Part shown: positions 60,301 through 62,217 of the stretch, piece after piece
How positions within the stretch are numbered: position 1 is the first letter of the stretch
Layout: every line of letters begins with the position of its first letter
Assembly (NCBI RefSeq): GCF_910592395.1
Contig: NC_088317.1
Location: 8,372,001-8,436,000, forward strand
Source: Lineus longissimus
Taxonomy: Eukaryota > Nemertea > Pilidiophora > Heteronemertea > Lineidae
Reading direction: 5' to 3'
DNA length: 64,000 bases
Program-made: the position numbers and the translations under genes
The notes under the pieces: model-generated
Database searches by the model: none
What the model was told of the DNA's origin: nothing
Seen by the model: the letters and a program-made list of their open reading frames with translations, nothing else

Positions 60301-62075
60301 CCTTGGTAATGAATGCAGATGAACTCCAAGTAGTTTTCAACGTATACAAATCAAACAGTTCATAACTGTCATCAGTATCGGTCTCAGCTGCATTCACCGA
60401 ATGAATCCCTTTTCCTTTTCCTGGAGGTTTCGAGTTTGATCCAGTCGCCGGCTTGTCCTTCTTTTCAGTTAAGCAAACTTTACGTAAGTGCCCCGCTTTC
60501 CACAAAAATTACACTCCGTGTCTTAATTATGGGTACAACGGTCAGCTTTATGCAATTTATCACATTTTCCTTAGCAAGAGCAACCTCAACTGCTCTTGCA
60601 AATGACAGGTCCCGTTCCGTAAGTAATTTACGCTGAATCGCTTCATTTCCAAGGCCTACAACAAACTGATCCCTCAGCCTTTCTTGCAGTGATCCCCGAT
60701 GGCACAATGGGTGCTAAGACGCTGCAACTCGGCCGTGTATGCCTTAATCGACTCACAGTCCGCCTGTAAGCGTTTCATGAACCGAAACCGCTCAACAATT
60801 GCCAATGGCTTTGGACAATAGTGAGCTTTAAGTGAGTTAACATTCTGGGGAAATGTTCTGTTCTTTGCGTTGTCCGGAGCAATCAAAGAACGTAAAACAG
60901 CGTAAGGTTTTGGGCCTATCAAAGTCAGCAGCGCAGCTACCTTTTTTCCATCAGCCTAAGCATTGGCATCAAAGAACAAACAAACACCTTCCAAGTACGT
61001 TTCAAAATCGTTGTATGCACCAACAGACCCGATTATAGCATTCGCAGCCATGGTGCAGAAAAACAGTAGCAGTTTGTAGTAGAATGCACGTAGCAGTGAA
61101 CAGCAATGTACTTAGGTGTACCGAGTGTAAATACACGAGGCACGGTGTAACAGTAGGAATTGTCCCGCAAGAATGTTCGGCACATCGAACGCAAAAAGTC
61201 AGTTAGATACAGCTGTCACACACCAAACCTGCACTGCAGCAGTTCTACGGGTTCTTTTGAAAGTCCCCGTAGCCAATGTAGCATCTTAGCTACCGTAAGT
61301 AGTATGTTATCGAGCAAATAGTAGACAGGAATTCAACGGAACAACAACTTTATTATACTGGTATCACAGAACAGTTTCTCCCGACGCGTCAAACTCAGTC
61401 TCACTCTACAGATAGCATCGAGTATACCACAAGCACTGACCCTTTCAATACGGGACTTCTTATGACAAAAACAAACAAAAAAGCTGAATCGATCGCAAAA
61501 TCAATCGCAATTATTATACTAAATATACGAAATAATATTGTCTAATGGCAGTTGACTATCTGCCACGAGCTTTCCATTCATGGCTATTTCTGTACTACAT
61601 AAAATCCAGATGCGCTTTGCCTATTTGAGGATGAATTTATTTTCTAGAATTCATGAAAGATGGATCTCCAGGAGGATGGATCTCCAGAAATGTGTGGAAA
61701 GCACATGTAAAAGTCTAAGCCTAATCCTGAATCCTTTGGTTCTTGCACCGGAACACATATATACCTGGTCTAGGGCATAGGTGCCGGGGTGCATAGATAT
61801 GGACCACTGCCAGCCCAGACATATTTTAAGACGTCGTGATAAGCCGTACGGCTAACACAATGTGTGTTATTTTCCACACTTCATTCTTCATTACTAAATA
61901 CTCACTATACTCTTTTCAGTATCAAATTGCCCAAAGGGTTGGTTACCTTTCGGAGACCAATGTTACCAATTCAACAAGGATAAAAAATCTTGGCCTGATG
62001 CTGCAAGAGCTTGTGGGCTCATTGGTGCGCATCTTGCGGCTGTGACCACTCTGGCAGAGCAAATATATGTTCAAA
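9267..62075 (+). CDS. Secreted kringle-kringle-C-type lectin protein (gene model, 3' incomplete)
   Basis: Four exons join in frame: 9267-9342, 18453-18743, 45269-45550 and 61920-62075, all phase 1-1 internally with canonical splice sites. The product begins with a signal peptide, followed by two six-cysteine kringles and the N-terminal half of a C-type lectin domain, about 268 codons so far. Kringles are disulfide-bonded protein/lysine-binding modules, and C-type lectin domains bind carbohydrates or proteins. The protein should therefore be extracellular, perhaps in recognition or coagulation-like roles; that role is inference. The rest of the lectin domain is not found with confidence and may lie beyond the window. 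Introns of about 9.1, 26.5 and 16.4 kb are filled with transposons. Further small exons inside the introns cannot be excluded. Confidence 0.8.
9343..10057 (+). other. Intron 1, left part, nothing recognised
   Basis: AT-rich sequence without ORFs. There is a C-run at about 9962-9970. No repeat family was recognised before the DIRS element begins. Confidence 0.4.
10058..10440. repeat. Left DIRS terminal region: inverted terminal repeat with an extra hairpin
   Basis: About 10100-10275 is the reverse complement of 17643-17825 (shared acttttgcatgttactcc and agctcggccgcca). In addition, 10062-10130 is inverted at about 10319-10386 (aaaatgcccatttcctta against taaggaaatgggcatttt), so the terminal repeat sits inside its own stem. 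A further diverged copy of the 'cttacctatggaacactttt' block starts at about 10400. Confidence 0.8.
10852..11760 (-). pseudogene. DIRS tyrosine recombinase, frameshifted
   Basis: The N-terminal SAM-like part is in the 12938-11232 frame (YQGKWYTFTSWCREN, VDFFIDLF). The catalytic part follows with AQRRSELHAL (first Arg), and after a frame change near 11345, SAHEVRALATSW (His and Arg) and FYLRD (nucleophile Tyr) in 11178-10852. The family uses the Arg-His-Arg-Tyr set to integrate circular cDNA. The residues are all visible, so only the reading frame is broken. The C-terminal frame also includes CPVRAL, usual before box B in these enzymes. Confidence 0.85.
11741..12709 (-). CDS. DIRS RNase H and methyltransferase-like region
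   Basis: RNase H follows the reverse transcriptase on the same strand. FTYASLLGWGAHL carries the expected pattern with Tyr where Asp is usual, followed by LEMKAVLLAVRAL (Glu), FSDNSTVVAYV (Asp) and PGKRNILADALSR (Asp). Downstream, DLFATRLNNRLPIYYSP and LIAPCWPNQAWFPALL match the region called a DAM-like methyltransferase in DIRS elements. The latter name comes from family knowledge only. The frame then runs into the recombinase N-terminus. Confidence 0.8.
   Translation of the reverse strand: MSLFTYASLLGWGAHLNNGDMSIRGLWTREETILSINILEMKAVLLAVRALSLHLKNRRVTLFSDNSTVVAYVRRQGGIKSGILCQQTWELYHLCADLGVSICSRHIPGKRNILADALSRQDKLVQTEWTLHQEIVDDLCRLWQSPKVDLFATRLNNRLPIYYSPLPDEEALEVDSLTASWVGLNAYAFPPLPLIHKILTNKILTSHTVRITLIAPCWPNQAWFPALLELLIDHPRSLPTWKHLLWHPLGRCYHQNPGCFKFHAWNLSSCISNREAFRTSQSNACPHLKGGQPFMCIKESGTHSLPGAGRTELIRSLPLNTD
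12995..13800 (-). pseudogene. DIRS reverse transcriptase, frameshifted
   Basis: The palm is in 13392-13006: MDLTDAYLHVPIHP, FRALPFGLASAPLIF and the catalytic HHYLDDWLL. Upstream, the fingers region (LVPKKAGTW-like reading, then LNVPHFKMET) is spread over two other frames. A G run of about 23 bases (13682-13704) lies inside the upstream coding region and changes the frame. The usual DIRS sequence before it, RLQKFADVWDDWCPKGSP, is at about 13800. The catalytic YLDD is intact. Confidence 0.85.
13863..15994 (-). pseudogene. DIRS gag-like ORF1, two or three frames
   Basis: Two long overlapping frames (15994-14951 and 14831-13863, with 15255-14785 bridging) precede the reverse transcriptase. They encode Pro/Ser/Arg-rich, low-complexity protein, with a central helical stretch around LAKNTLAVLSYAEHTNLALARS and SLSHSIRHAIALSAKTAAN. 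There are no zinc knuckles. Position and composition fit the ORF1/gag of DIRS elements. The first codons encode a hydrophobic stretch, so the true start may lie further in. Confidence 0.65.
15995..17642 (-). other. DIRS non-coding region upstream of gag
   Basis: About 1.65 kb without ORFs, between gag and the right inverted repeat. It is long for a DIRS leader, so it may hold a decayed nested insertion, but I recognised no ends. Confidence 0.4.
17643..17833. repeat. Right DIRS inverted terminal repeat
   Basis: It carries the inverted copy of the left repeat, from gactgaatatggcggcatga to ccataggtaagtttgaatga. It differs from the left one by scattered substitutions and small gaps. Confidence 0.8.
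17834..18452 (+). other. Intron sequence before kringle exon 1
   Basis: No gene or mobile element recognised. A short alternating tatatatgta/tatatacgca stretch lies at 18328-18362. Confidence 0.4.
18453..18743 (+). CDS. Exon: first kringle domain
   Basis: 291 nt, entered after tcttctttcag and left at CAAG|GTGAGT, phase 1 on both sides, as expected for a shuffled module. It reads a complete kringle with six cysteines in order: KDSC, GYICQKWS, KYCRNPSG, KPWCYT, WEYCNIPLC. The first-kringle signatures CRNPSG and PWCYT are present. The domain is followed by a short Thr/Ala linker. Confidence 0.93.
18744..19036 (+). other. Intron 2, start
   Basis: No feature recognised. Confidence 0.4.
19037..19230 (-). 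repeat. C homopolymer and tRNA-like (SINE-type) fragment
   Basis: A run of 22 C lies at about 19043-19064. On the minus strand from 19215, ggcccagtggtaaga resembles a tRNA A box, and about 35 bases later cgggttcgatgcc resembles a B box. This spacing is that of a tRNA-derived SINE head. No tRNA fold or full-length family was established. Confidence 0.35.
19325..19890 (+). repeat. Dispersed CGTC/'gtggcacgtttctta' repeat, left part
   Basis: It begins tggctcaccgttcggggaat, has a short gtcgtccgttgtcg microsatellite, then gtggcacgtttcttaac. Motifs such as atggccgccaggcggtcatc recur inside it. Related copies are seen at 45940-46500, 63781-64000 and, inverted, about 47840-48170. The Harbinger element at 19891 interrupts it, and sequence of the same kind resumes at 23551. 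Confidence 0.6.
20185..21458 (+). pseudogene. Harbinger transposase (HARBI1-like), one internal stop
   Basis: This is a DDE_4-type nuclease. Exon 1 runs 20185-21025 (donor AAG|GTAATT) and exon 2 runs 21235-21458 (acceptor tttcag), phase 1. The catalytic set is visible: IGCVDGSL (first Asp), LGDSAYGL (second) and SIIERTFGRWKSRW (Glu). The N-terminal helix-turn-helix reads LSQPTVSRIVTRV. The only lesion I see is TAA at 20572-20574 in frame, between two well-preserved halves, so the copy is recently dead or the base is an error. ATG 20185 is preferred over the in-frame ATG at 20122. Confidence 0.85.
21704..23275 (-). CDS. Harbinger Myb/SANT-like accessory protein, about three exons
   Basis: Exon 1 (23275-22855, donor AAG|GTGAGA) encodes a Myb/SANT-like trihelix: NFTQREIERLVNLVAANF, TDTWIGIADKVNAI and RSLRGVQKKWADVK. 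A basic KLQAKKKAAKLRKR stretch and an Asp run follow. An intermediate block (about 22660-22385) is Ser/Pro/Arg-rich. A last block (about 22085-21704, acceptor tgtaacag) encodes a helical coiled coil (IEGERLEIDKQRLKLEEQRA). Harbinger Myb proteins help carry the transposase to the nucleus and the transposon ends. The order and convergence with the transposase are typical. The exact exon 2 acceptor and whether the last block belongs to the same protein are unsure. Confidence 0.65.
23551..23720 (+). repeat. Dispersed repeat, right part after the Harbinger insertion
   Basis: Sequence of the type found left of 19890 resumes: atggccgccaggtagccatc at about 23579 and cgaacgaagtcctatt follow the Harbinger end. 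This supports insertion of the transposon into a pre-existing repeat. Confidence 0.5.
23721..24283. other. Intron sequence, no recognised gene
   Basis: An open stretch of about 79 codons on + (24005-24244) has no ATG start and no domain I recognise. A G run lies at 23931-23943. Confidence 0.35.
24284..25853 (-). mobile_element. Tc1/mariner transposon with long terminal inverted repeats
   Basis: The ends tcatcaaagaaagttaa (left, 24293) and its inversion (right, 25845) define the element, with TA-rich flanks as for Tc1. Inversion continues for about 210 bp (about 24284-24497 against 25641-25853). It includes the shared block atgaatgtcctgtatgacct, with only scattered differences. The interior is one minus-strand transposase. 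Confidence 0.92.
24499..25570 (-). pseudogene. Tc1 transposase (DD34E), single frameshift
   Basis: ATG at 25570 opens MPGCHLSEVEVARAMGVL. Paired helix-turn-helix domains follow (QRRVAKMMGVSHSVISR, then NQTIRNRLHRADI), with the GRP-like KPRTGRPSATT hook between. The catalytic domain has LFSDESRF, IFMDDNARPHTA and SPDLNPIEHVW, with 34 residues between the second Asp and the Glu. The frame breaks once, in the T run near 25046-25050: one extra base moves the reading from the N-terminal to the C-terminal frame. Everything else is open, so the copy is young. Confidence 0.92.
25854..26763. other. Intron sequence, nothing recognised
   Basis: About 900 bp without a credible gene. A short tcatgtcatgtcatgt repeat lies at 26624-26640. 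Confidence 0.35.
26764..27568. mobile_element. Palindromic Harbinger-derived element with 270-bp arms
   Basis: 26764-27037 and 27297-27568 are inverted copies (outer ends ctaaagcctgcac against gtgcaggctttag; inner ends gtcacatgataccaaaa). The 260-bp centre keeps a minus-strand frame (27268-27002) whose second half, WTRPWIQRREDKGAYANL and the EELREEDP-like/FQEFWYH stretch, resembles the N-terminus of Harbinger transposases. The rest of the transposase is gone, so this is probably a non-autonomous, fold-back derivative. Flanks read TAA on one side and TTA on the other. Confidence 0.75.
27569..27923. other. Short sequence before the tandem duplication
   Basis: No gene. Repeated gatgaatggacatt/gatgaatggacatg blocks (about 27637 and 27739) and gtcatttgtcatttcgt-like words suggest a decayed small transposon reaching into 28150, where an inverted tgacaaatgaggagtgac lies. 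Confidence 0.35.
28341..29259. repeat. Unit A: facing arrays of a 21-bp repeat forming a 280-bp inverted repeat
   Basis: 28341-28629 and 28977-29259 are inverted copies around a 347-bp spacer. Each arm contains about six 21-bp units of the type ttcaaccttgaataaaatatg, then two catattcaag(a/g)c-cacgtgac blocks with the E-box cacgtg. The outer end of each arm is the 3' end of the HNH gene, which runs on intact only in the right-hand arm. The array therefore sits downstream of the cassette and was partly copied in inverse orientation. The 7-residue periodic ORFs it produces are by-products of the 21-bp period. Confidence 0.85.
29166..29567 (-). pseudogene. Unit A: HNH-type endonuclease of the viral-like cassette
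   Basis: Reading from about 29567, a zinc-ribbon start is followed by SKDGLQGYCEDY, a basic helix, LGCTNQFFIGWLNLQ and the HNH-like ELDHVLPVASF. This matches the layout of small HNH proteins in large DNA viruses and phages, which cut DNA. Both CxxC pairs have lost their second Cys to Tyr (CSKY and CEDY), so zinc binding is doubtful. It lies directly after the kinase gene on the same strand, within about 10 bases, as in compact viral gene blocks. Confidence 0.6.
29577..30236 (-). pseudogene. Unit A: deoxynucleoside kinase, broken twice
   Basis: The start is MEQQKRLKSKHKEIRIFIIE, followed by the P-loop GNISAGKS. A perfect 17-bp tandem duplication (30121-30137 and 30138-30154) then shifts the frame. 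The next block (30120-29884) has EHINEWKNYNGKSMLELMY. A second shift at an A run near 29941 leads to the last block with LPNFIIYLRTYPNVCYGRM and RDRPEERPISLEYLNYVH, the lid and core of this family. Such enzymes phosphorylate deoxynucleosides and are common in large DNA viruses. The gene starts about 48 bp after the polymerase stop. Both duplication units share the lesions, so they predate the duplication. Confidence 0.8.
30284..31440 (-). pseudogene. Unit A: protein-primed DNA polymerase B, C-terminal half
   Basis: Blocks 31347-31099 (MYVDANNIYGWAMMQMLP, the first catalytic Asp region), 31040-30591 (KLMNNAFYSKTCEN, the Lys motif, and VFNKPIYMGATVLELSKLLM) and 30481-30284 (end) are the palm and thumb of a type B polymerase of the protein-primed class. 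Changes from the norm are Ser for Gly in the Lys motif and Arg for Ser after the DTD of motif C (seen in unit B). In unit A motif C is cut by a palindromic insert. A frameshift near 31100 and a stop near 31037 also break it. The exonuclease half is missing; the sequence before 31440 turns non-coding. The source is a viral-like (Polinton/adinto-like) element; no capsid, integrase or ATPase was seen. Confidence 0.85.
30492..30597. repeat. Unit A: two adjacent perfect palindromes (35 and 71 bp)
   Basis: 30492-30526 has arms of 17 bp (tttaactttaagacaaa) around one base. 30527-30597 has arms of 35 bp around one base, ending ctctatgac. Unit B has only one copy of each arm (35890-35930), so unit A gained about 56 bp of inverted sequence exactly at polymerase motif C. 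Confidence 0.9.
31441..31750. other. Unit A: non-coding, with a C homopolymer
   Basis: About 24 C at 31570-31593, followed by gcctcgtgggtgttttagga. No gene seen. The same stretch is at 36773-37082 in unit B, with a slightly shorter C run. Confidence 0.5.
31751..32360 (-). mobile_element. Unit A: truncated 3' end of Tigger copy 2
   Basis: It starts tctcccattacctgtccg, related to the terminal repeat of Tigger copy 1, and on the minus strand continues with the end of the transposase gene (the EDDGHCDP-like region facing 2380-2440 of copy 1, with an acidic tail). It is cut at the duplication junction. Confidence 0.85.
32778..34648. repeat. Unit B: facing 21-bp arrays, spacer enlarged by the MITE
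   Basis: The arms are 32778-33066 and 34366-34648, equivalent to those of unit A. One cacgtg in the right arm reads cacatg (about 34387). The MITE at 33370-34312 lies in the spacer, not in an arm. Confidence 0.85.
33370..34312. mobile_element. 943-bp non-autonomous DNA transposon (MITE) with 9-bp target duplication
   Basis: The ends are inverted: caaggaggataccgcggtga on the left and its reverse complement on the right, matching over at least 26 bp (through gtgacgtcac). The element is flanked by ggctataca at 33361-33369 and 34313-34321. Unit A shows the empty site with a single gcctataca (one base different). This is direct proof of insertion. A 9-bp duplication points to the Mutator-like group, though the family is not proven. 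A 70-codon open stretch inside (33926-34138) has no recognised domain. Confidence 0.93.
34555..34956 (-). pseudogene. Unit B: HNH-type endonuclease
   Basis: Same reading and same Cys-to-Tyr losses as the unit A copy. It differs by one residue near its start (Ser for Ile in the NYxRDYMRI stretch). The ELDHVLPVASF motif is unchanged. Confidence 0.6.
34966..35625 (-). pseudogene. Unit B: deoxynucleoside kinase
   Basis: It carries the same 17-bp duplication (35510-35543) and the same frameshift at the A run as unit A. One base difference changes Arg to Trp in the GNLTxGQF stretch, and Ser to Leu in the overlapping frame. P-loop and lid motifs are as in unit A. Confidence 0.8.
35673..36773 (-). 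pseudogene. Unit B: protein-primed DNA polymerase B, C-terminal half
   Basis: It equals the unit A fragment, but motif C is uninterrupted: 35921-35673 reads LYLDTDRF, showing the catalytic DTD followed by Arg instead of the usual Ser. A substitution at 36631 (T where unit A has A at 31298) turns a Leu codon into TAA just after MYVDANNIYGWAMMQM, so the upstream block is broken here but open in unit A. The Lys motif block is 36373-35924. Confidence 0.85.
37250..38485 (-). pseudogene. Tigger copy 2 transposase, exons 3-4 remnant
   Basis: The reverse reading of 38400-38150 gives the first catalytic block (facing INMDETFVNFD of copy 1, with the Asp region changed) and the GxGKIGCTVTLA-like strand. 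About 37870-37640 gives the exon 4 start (VTATPNGLARHQS) and later the acidic C-terminus. Stops and shifts are frequent. Confidence 0.7.
38498..39100. repeat. Left long TIR of the 4.6-kb element
   Basis: Pairs with 42470-43078 in inverse orientation. Shared words include ggccccaaaatcacccactt, gagtcattcatgattttatg and gatttctctggatggtatat (inverse). Divergence by eye is roughly one base in ten, so the element is not recent. Confidence 0.85.
39151..42306 (+). pseudogene. Large uncharacterised transposon-borne protein, five frame breaks
   Basis: Collinear + strand blocks are 39151-39360 (GGGSHDTVSILMQDKP), 39374-40000 (PVTDYTVVYTSLKNFQDVL; CDEGVYHIAREIIMNNP), 40021-40368, 40250-40759 (MSLEQTINRSQKSAGGIIGS), 41017-41274, 41193-41837 (EEADVRMITHALHAV; LSNDPDVMVLGLHYW) and 41767-42306 (GTKAAGLKADPAHYL). 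They make up one protein of about 1000 residues. From memory the family is abundant and uncharacterised in cnidarians, lancelets and fishes. The EEAD...SNDPD pattern resembles the acidic active site of XPG/FEN nucleases. That is inference. Frameshifts and stops make it inactive. Confidence 0.7.
42385..43078. repeat. C run and right long TIR of the 4.6-kb element
   Basis: 15 C at about 42389-42403. The TIR copy runs from about 42470 to 43078. Confidence 0.75.
43250..43480 (-). pseudogene. Tigger copy 2 transposase, CENP-B-type DNA-binding exon
   Basis: The reverse strand parallels exon 2 of copy 1 almost base by base: tttattgagcgccgccagct faces tttattcaacgccgccagca. The encoded domain is the same second helix-turn-helix, with a frame change near 43350. 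Its presence right of the nested element shows that the two Tigger halves belong together. Confidence 0.75.
43812..44770. repeat. 81-bp minisatellite, about 12 copies, with 324-bp higher-order period
   Basis: gtgagacaaaaagttaccag-type units start at 43812, 43893, 43974, 44055, 44136 and so on, exactly 81 bp apart. Variant positions (ctgacccctgatcac; tgacttacggctgggaatga; cttcatacgtgagaaaaaaa) recur after four units, so a 324-bp block was duplicated. The last units are more diverged. The ORF it creates on the minus strand is a by-product. Confidence 0.95.
44771..45268 (+). other. Intron 2, end
   Basis: No element recognised. The acceptor of kringle exon 2 follows a T-rich stretch (45172-45266). 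Confidence 0.4.
45269..45550 (+). CDS. Exon: second kringle domain
   Basis: 282 nt, entered after cattttcattaaag and left at GTAG|GTATGT, phase 1 on both sides. It carries six cysteines in kringle order: WKECLD, GFTCQRWS, NFCRNPKG, TVWCFT, WDYCKIPLC. Its sequence is close to kringle 1 in core motifs but diverged elsewhere, so the two are old duplicates. A short Gln/Pro/Gly linker leads to the next exon. Confidence 0.93.
45940..46510 (+). repeat. Dispersed CGTC-rich repeat
   Basis: It contains tttcttaaccgctacagcta, then a second start at 46264 (tggctcaccgtagggaagtc), a cgtcgtccgtc microsatellite (46301-46360) and gtggcacgtttcttaaccgc. It matches in order the repeats at 19325 and 63781. Confidence 0.65.
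46547..46625. repeat. Low-complexity (aaataa)n tract
   Basis: About 75 bp of aataaaataaataaaat-type sequence. Confidence 0.85.
46626..48301. other. Intron 3 sequence with an inverted dispersed-repeat fragment
   Basis: No gene found. About 47840-48170 read backwards (gtcacccgggtctttttt, then gacctacttttcaaggtcac) matches 19606-19655 of the dispersed repeat. A short Lys/Phe-rich open frame at 47849-48099 lies in this repeat and is not a gene. Confidence 0.45.
48302..48612 (-). repeat. Candidate 3' LTR of the Gypsy element (311 bp)
   Basis: Bounded by TG (tgtgaaaag) and CA (ccacatca) and preceded, on the element's strand, by a T-rich box and the purine run ggtgggga, as a 3' LTR should be. It is CpG-rich and contains a 45-bp palindrome with tgacgtaa (48431-48475). 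No second copy is present to confirm it. Confidence 0.55.
48431..48475. promoter_or_regulatory. Palindrome with CRE/ATF-like sites inside the LTR
   Basis: ctgtcgatgacgtaacgaca pairs with tgcgtcatcgacag downstream. Each half carries a TGACG(T/C)A-type core, the binding site of CREB/ATF factors. It could be an LTR enhancer. This is inference from the motif only. Confidence 0.4.
49293..50129 (-). CDS. SGNH-hydrolase-like ORF in the env position of the Gypsy element
   Basis: A 278-codon open frame between integrase and the LTR. The second half has VISDSMF (residues 130-136, the Ser block), AIVLNHGLNHT (173-182, where the family has GxND) and FDREGFHYL (254-262, the Asp/His block with Glu-Gly-Phe-His), then a C-terminal helix. 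That is the block order of SGNH/GDSL esterases, but Asp is replaced in the third block, so activity is uncertain. The first 115 residues are helical and unrecognised. There is no ATG at its start and a stop precedes it, so it would need splicing or lies downstream of a frame change. Not an envelope: no signal or membrane segment. Confidence 0.5.
   Translation of the reverse strand: MKRGSSRQVYLFLKDILHRYLNVEISFGQALQHLVEAGNIYLMNTRELVTGCMIHGICLFMARVKKSWKVEPVEMAFVKERMLSITKVYNGDEKDVGSWLAKLEAKLLPGNSPTPSVVAQSATYDLPILVISDSMFRFCKPSGEIYPISHSGERAEGVRHTVYLFHNIQCRAIVLNHGLNHTCQYGNPRPFMEDIFRSLTHRFPNIPLYHFQPQLSPSVLNNPLHVFRVSSFCRMMVDVGFTPIEHPSLGRAAFDREGFHYLRQGMDDVTRFLVDAIH
50302..51751 (-). pseudogene. Gypsy integrase, one internal stop
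   Basis: The zinc-binding end is CETCQKCK. The core has VHVDVIGP (Asp), HTDQGTNF (Asp) and PQGNGLVENLN (Glu). After TAG at 51239-51241 the same frame continues with LMVYRSSVQVSTEETLF and the GPY/F-type end (GPFRVLDVLSEVNYRV), then an acidic low-complexity tail. It inserts retroviral-type cDNA. The catalytic triad is intact. Confidence 0.88.
51794..53688 (-). pseudogene. Gypsy reverse transcriptase and RNase H, broken
   Basis: The reverse transcriptase has SPWRSPIVVAKKHDGSFRLC, LDCASGYWQVGV, MPFGLNSAPSTF and catalytic LVYLDDIIVHS. TAG at 53161-53163 lies just before MPFGL in the same frame. RNase H/connection follows (FVLDTDASDFGMGGVLSQ), then a frameshift near 52520, and the end with HKPGVKHGNADALSRRP (52462-51794). 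A TGA near 51793 separates it from integrase. Confidence 0.9.
53719..55698 (-). CDS. Gypsy polyprotein part with aspartic protease
   Basis: 659 codons open. The first 350 residues are Ser/Thr/Asn/Gln-rich low complexity and unusual for Gypsy. The retropepsin follows with ALLDTGAALTCISGELW (active Asp near residue 374) and LLGSDFF (its flap-side hydrophobic motif), then a beta-rich region and a basic/acidic tail. It cleaves the polyprotein. The nucleocapsid precedes it in another frame, so a frameshift in translation or a mutation lies near 55690. Confidence 0.8.
   Translation of the reverse strand: MYQTGFGTRKEGIVKGWTVQVNPVGAPKMCDSMDGSHYNHDEQRNTSLIHGYDKPQPPPWTPSSYNDVTVGCGYQNQKRKTSSGGQTSHVYMPQSVSLSSNYNHERMRSSSSTLVCDVESNLISGDNSHNRGQMKNTSSSRVCDVQSQHVTVIDYQSSILNQDHVTARANPSAVFNADSLESGDSHAVPMQQHIHTSPVKASVIDGELKDTPLLTQHLTEPVQPIIMQSDPVKPPSEKAINQDRKRSTSACPGKLLSPGGPPLPRYQAAAANKPSNCEMTELTVMSQSTSTLQEQTSVLDAPTPDASNSTEKEIGLNSKEATVVEKAITKLNPEAGIFKSRRKPDTLFVRQVKFSDRSLFFTGEIQGVSTSALLDTGAALTCISGELWRQILAATPNLKIKETEGNLQSATGENLKILGVADVNVSLGSREFNHLVVVVDNLSHTCLLGSDFFSDNHCTISYDTVTLYLGDMELPLRRQPGKSKVCRILLGKGMCIPPNTEMILPGKLAKSVSFNQLVPGMVEAKLDQTNFTTGRCLVRAINGKMPVRVANFSDKTLHIRTNQTLGYFHPVAEVEAAKELDENENKQNNSRQSKRSERDQKPPCAKTYKPPRKPAEENKQQSNVTVSGNNPSLISSVTSTKVKDQEPDGTGEAKGTQTK
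55635..56099 (-). pseudogene. Gypsy nucleocapsid (gag 3' part)
   Basis: Two CCHC knuckles in tandem: CWRCHGDGHGPSQC and CYNCHEFGHLSRHC, both with the C-x2-C-x4-H-x4-C spacing. A helical stretch precedes them (LLEKLETRITNLEKSK). The capsid region is missing; no ATG opens the frame at its 5' end. Confidence 0.85.
56439..56701 (-). CDS. THAP-domain first exon
   Basis: ATG at 56701 opens MPNRCVVGGCNN. The C2CH zinc finger (CVVGGC, then ICSEH) and VVHAFPLEKGIRAKLVRFV are standard for THAP DNA-binding domains, which lie at the extreme N-terminus as here. The exon ends at a good donor (CTAG|GTATGT after 56439), phase 2. THAP domains occur in host transcription factors and in P-type transposases and their derivatives. 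The next exon is not visible; the Gypsy element directly downstream may lie in its intron or have destroyed the gene. Confidence 0.7.
56702..57538. other. Gene-free stretch between THAP exon and second Gypsy element
   Basis: It would hold the THAP gene's promoter (right of 56701), but no clear TATA or CpG cluster was seen. The part near 57159-57500 may be the decayed 3' end of the Gypsy element that follows. No LTR was identified. Confidence 0.35.
57539..58285 (-). pseudogene. Gypsy-2 integrase
   Basis: The frame starts at the zinc-binding end (CEACQIRRHAP). RLHIDYTGP (Asp), VVSDNGTNF (Asp) and DERAVQSVKEG (Glu) follow, so the catalytic set is complete, then a terminal barrel-like part (VRDKVYVTNF). 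It is open for 248 codons, but the upstream H2C2 part is cut off by stops near 58286-58300. Confidence 0.85.
58502..60158 (-). pseudogene. Gypsy-2 reverse transcriptase/RNase H, catalytic YxDD deleted
   Basis: 60158-59013 is open for 381 codons with ADWAAAIVPVLKADKKTVRI, FTKLDLKHAYLQIEL and GLFQYNRLPFCVNSAPAIF. Where YxDD belongs, the reading goes from GLLYVVARMDG straight to CDEEHLKILNEVL: an in-frame deletion has removed the catalytic Asp pair near 59440-59460. RNase H remains are at 58771-58502 (YKPGSEMCAADAMSRL). The enzyme cannot be active. Confidence 0.88.
60206..61051 (-). pseudogene. Gypsy-2 gag and protease, several breaks
   Basis: ATG 61051 opens MAANAIIGSVGAYNDFETYL. An in-frame TAG follows at about 60957-60959. 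The capsid continues with LLTLIGPKPYAVLRSL and AYTAELQRLSTHC, then RDQFVVGLGNEAIQRKLL. The single zinc knuckle (CNFC, then GHLRKVC) is split by a one-base shift near 60500. The protease is at about 60270 with MEINTGAAVTLV, where Asn replaces the catalytic Asp. Confidence 0.8.
61052..61919 (+). other. Intron 3, end
   Basis: Perhaps the 5' LTR/leader of the second Gypsy element (61052-61450), but no TG...CA pair could be confirmed. Nothing else recognised. The acceptor tactcttttcag ends at 61919. Confidence 0.35.
61920..62075 (+). CDS. Exon: N-terminal half of a C-type lectin domain
   Basis: 156 nt, phase 1 in and out, donor CAAA|GTAAGT. It reads SNCPKGWLPFGDQCYQFNKD, then SWPDAARACGLIGAHLAAV and TLAEQIYV: the first beta strand with the extra N-terminal disulfide (long form), helix 1 with its Cys and the L-A-x-[VI] turn of C-type lectins. 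The Ca-binding half (WIGL to the last Cys) is not seen and should be on later exons. Confidence 0.92.
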
Positions 62076-62142
62076 GTAAGTACGAATACATTTTAACAGC
62101 ATATACATACATCTAGTGACCTGCTTCGATGTTTCTTTGTAG

Positions 62143-62217
62143 TTGGCGTAGCCTCTGAAACATGGACATACTTTGGACAAAATATGGAGATTGATGACGA
62201 CGTTTGTATACCTAAAG
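62143..62217 (+). CDS. Possible next exon (weak)
   Basis: 75 nt between gtttctttgtag and a donor-like AAAG|GTTTGG, phase 1-1, open in the right frame (SETWTYFGQNMEIDDDVC). It lies only 67 bp after the lectin exon and does not resemble the next part of a C-type lectin. It may be a chance frame. Confidence 0.2.

Larger units (their letters stand above)
57539..61051 (-). mobile_element. Second Ty3/Gypsy retrotransposon, decayed
   Basis: The minus-strand order is gag (61051-60480), protease (about 60300), reverse transcriptase (60158-59013), RNase H (to 58502) and integrase (58285-57539). It belongs to a different lineage from the Gypsy at 48-56 kb: gag is of the usual length here and there is no extra 3' ORF. 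LTRs were not recognised. Breaks occur in every gene. Confidence 0.88.

Noticed and set aside
62143-62217. Second C-type lectin exon
   Set aside because: Splice sites and phase fit, but the reading lacks the WIGL-type strand and the expected Cys. Kept only as a weak exon candidate.
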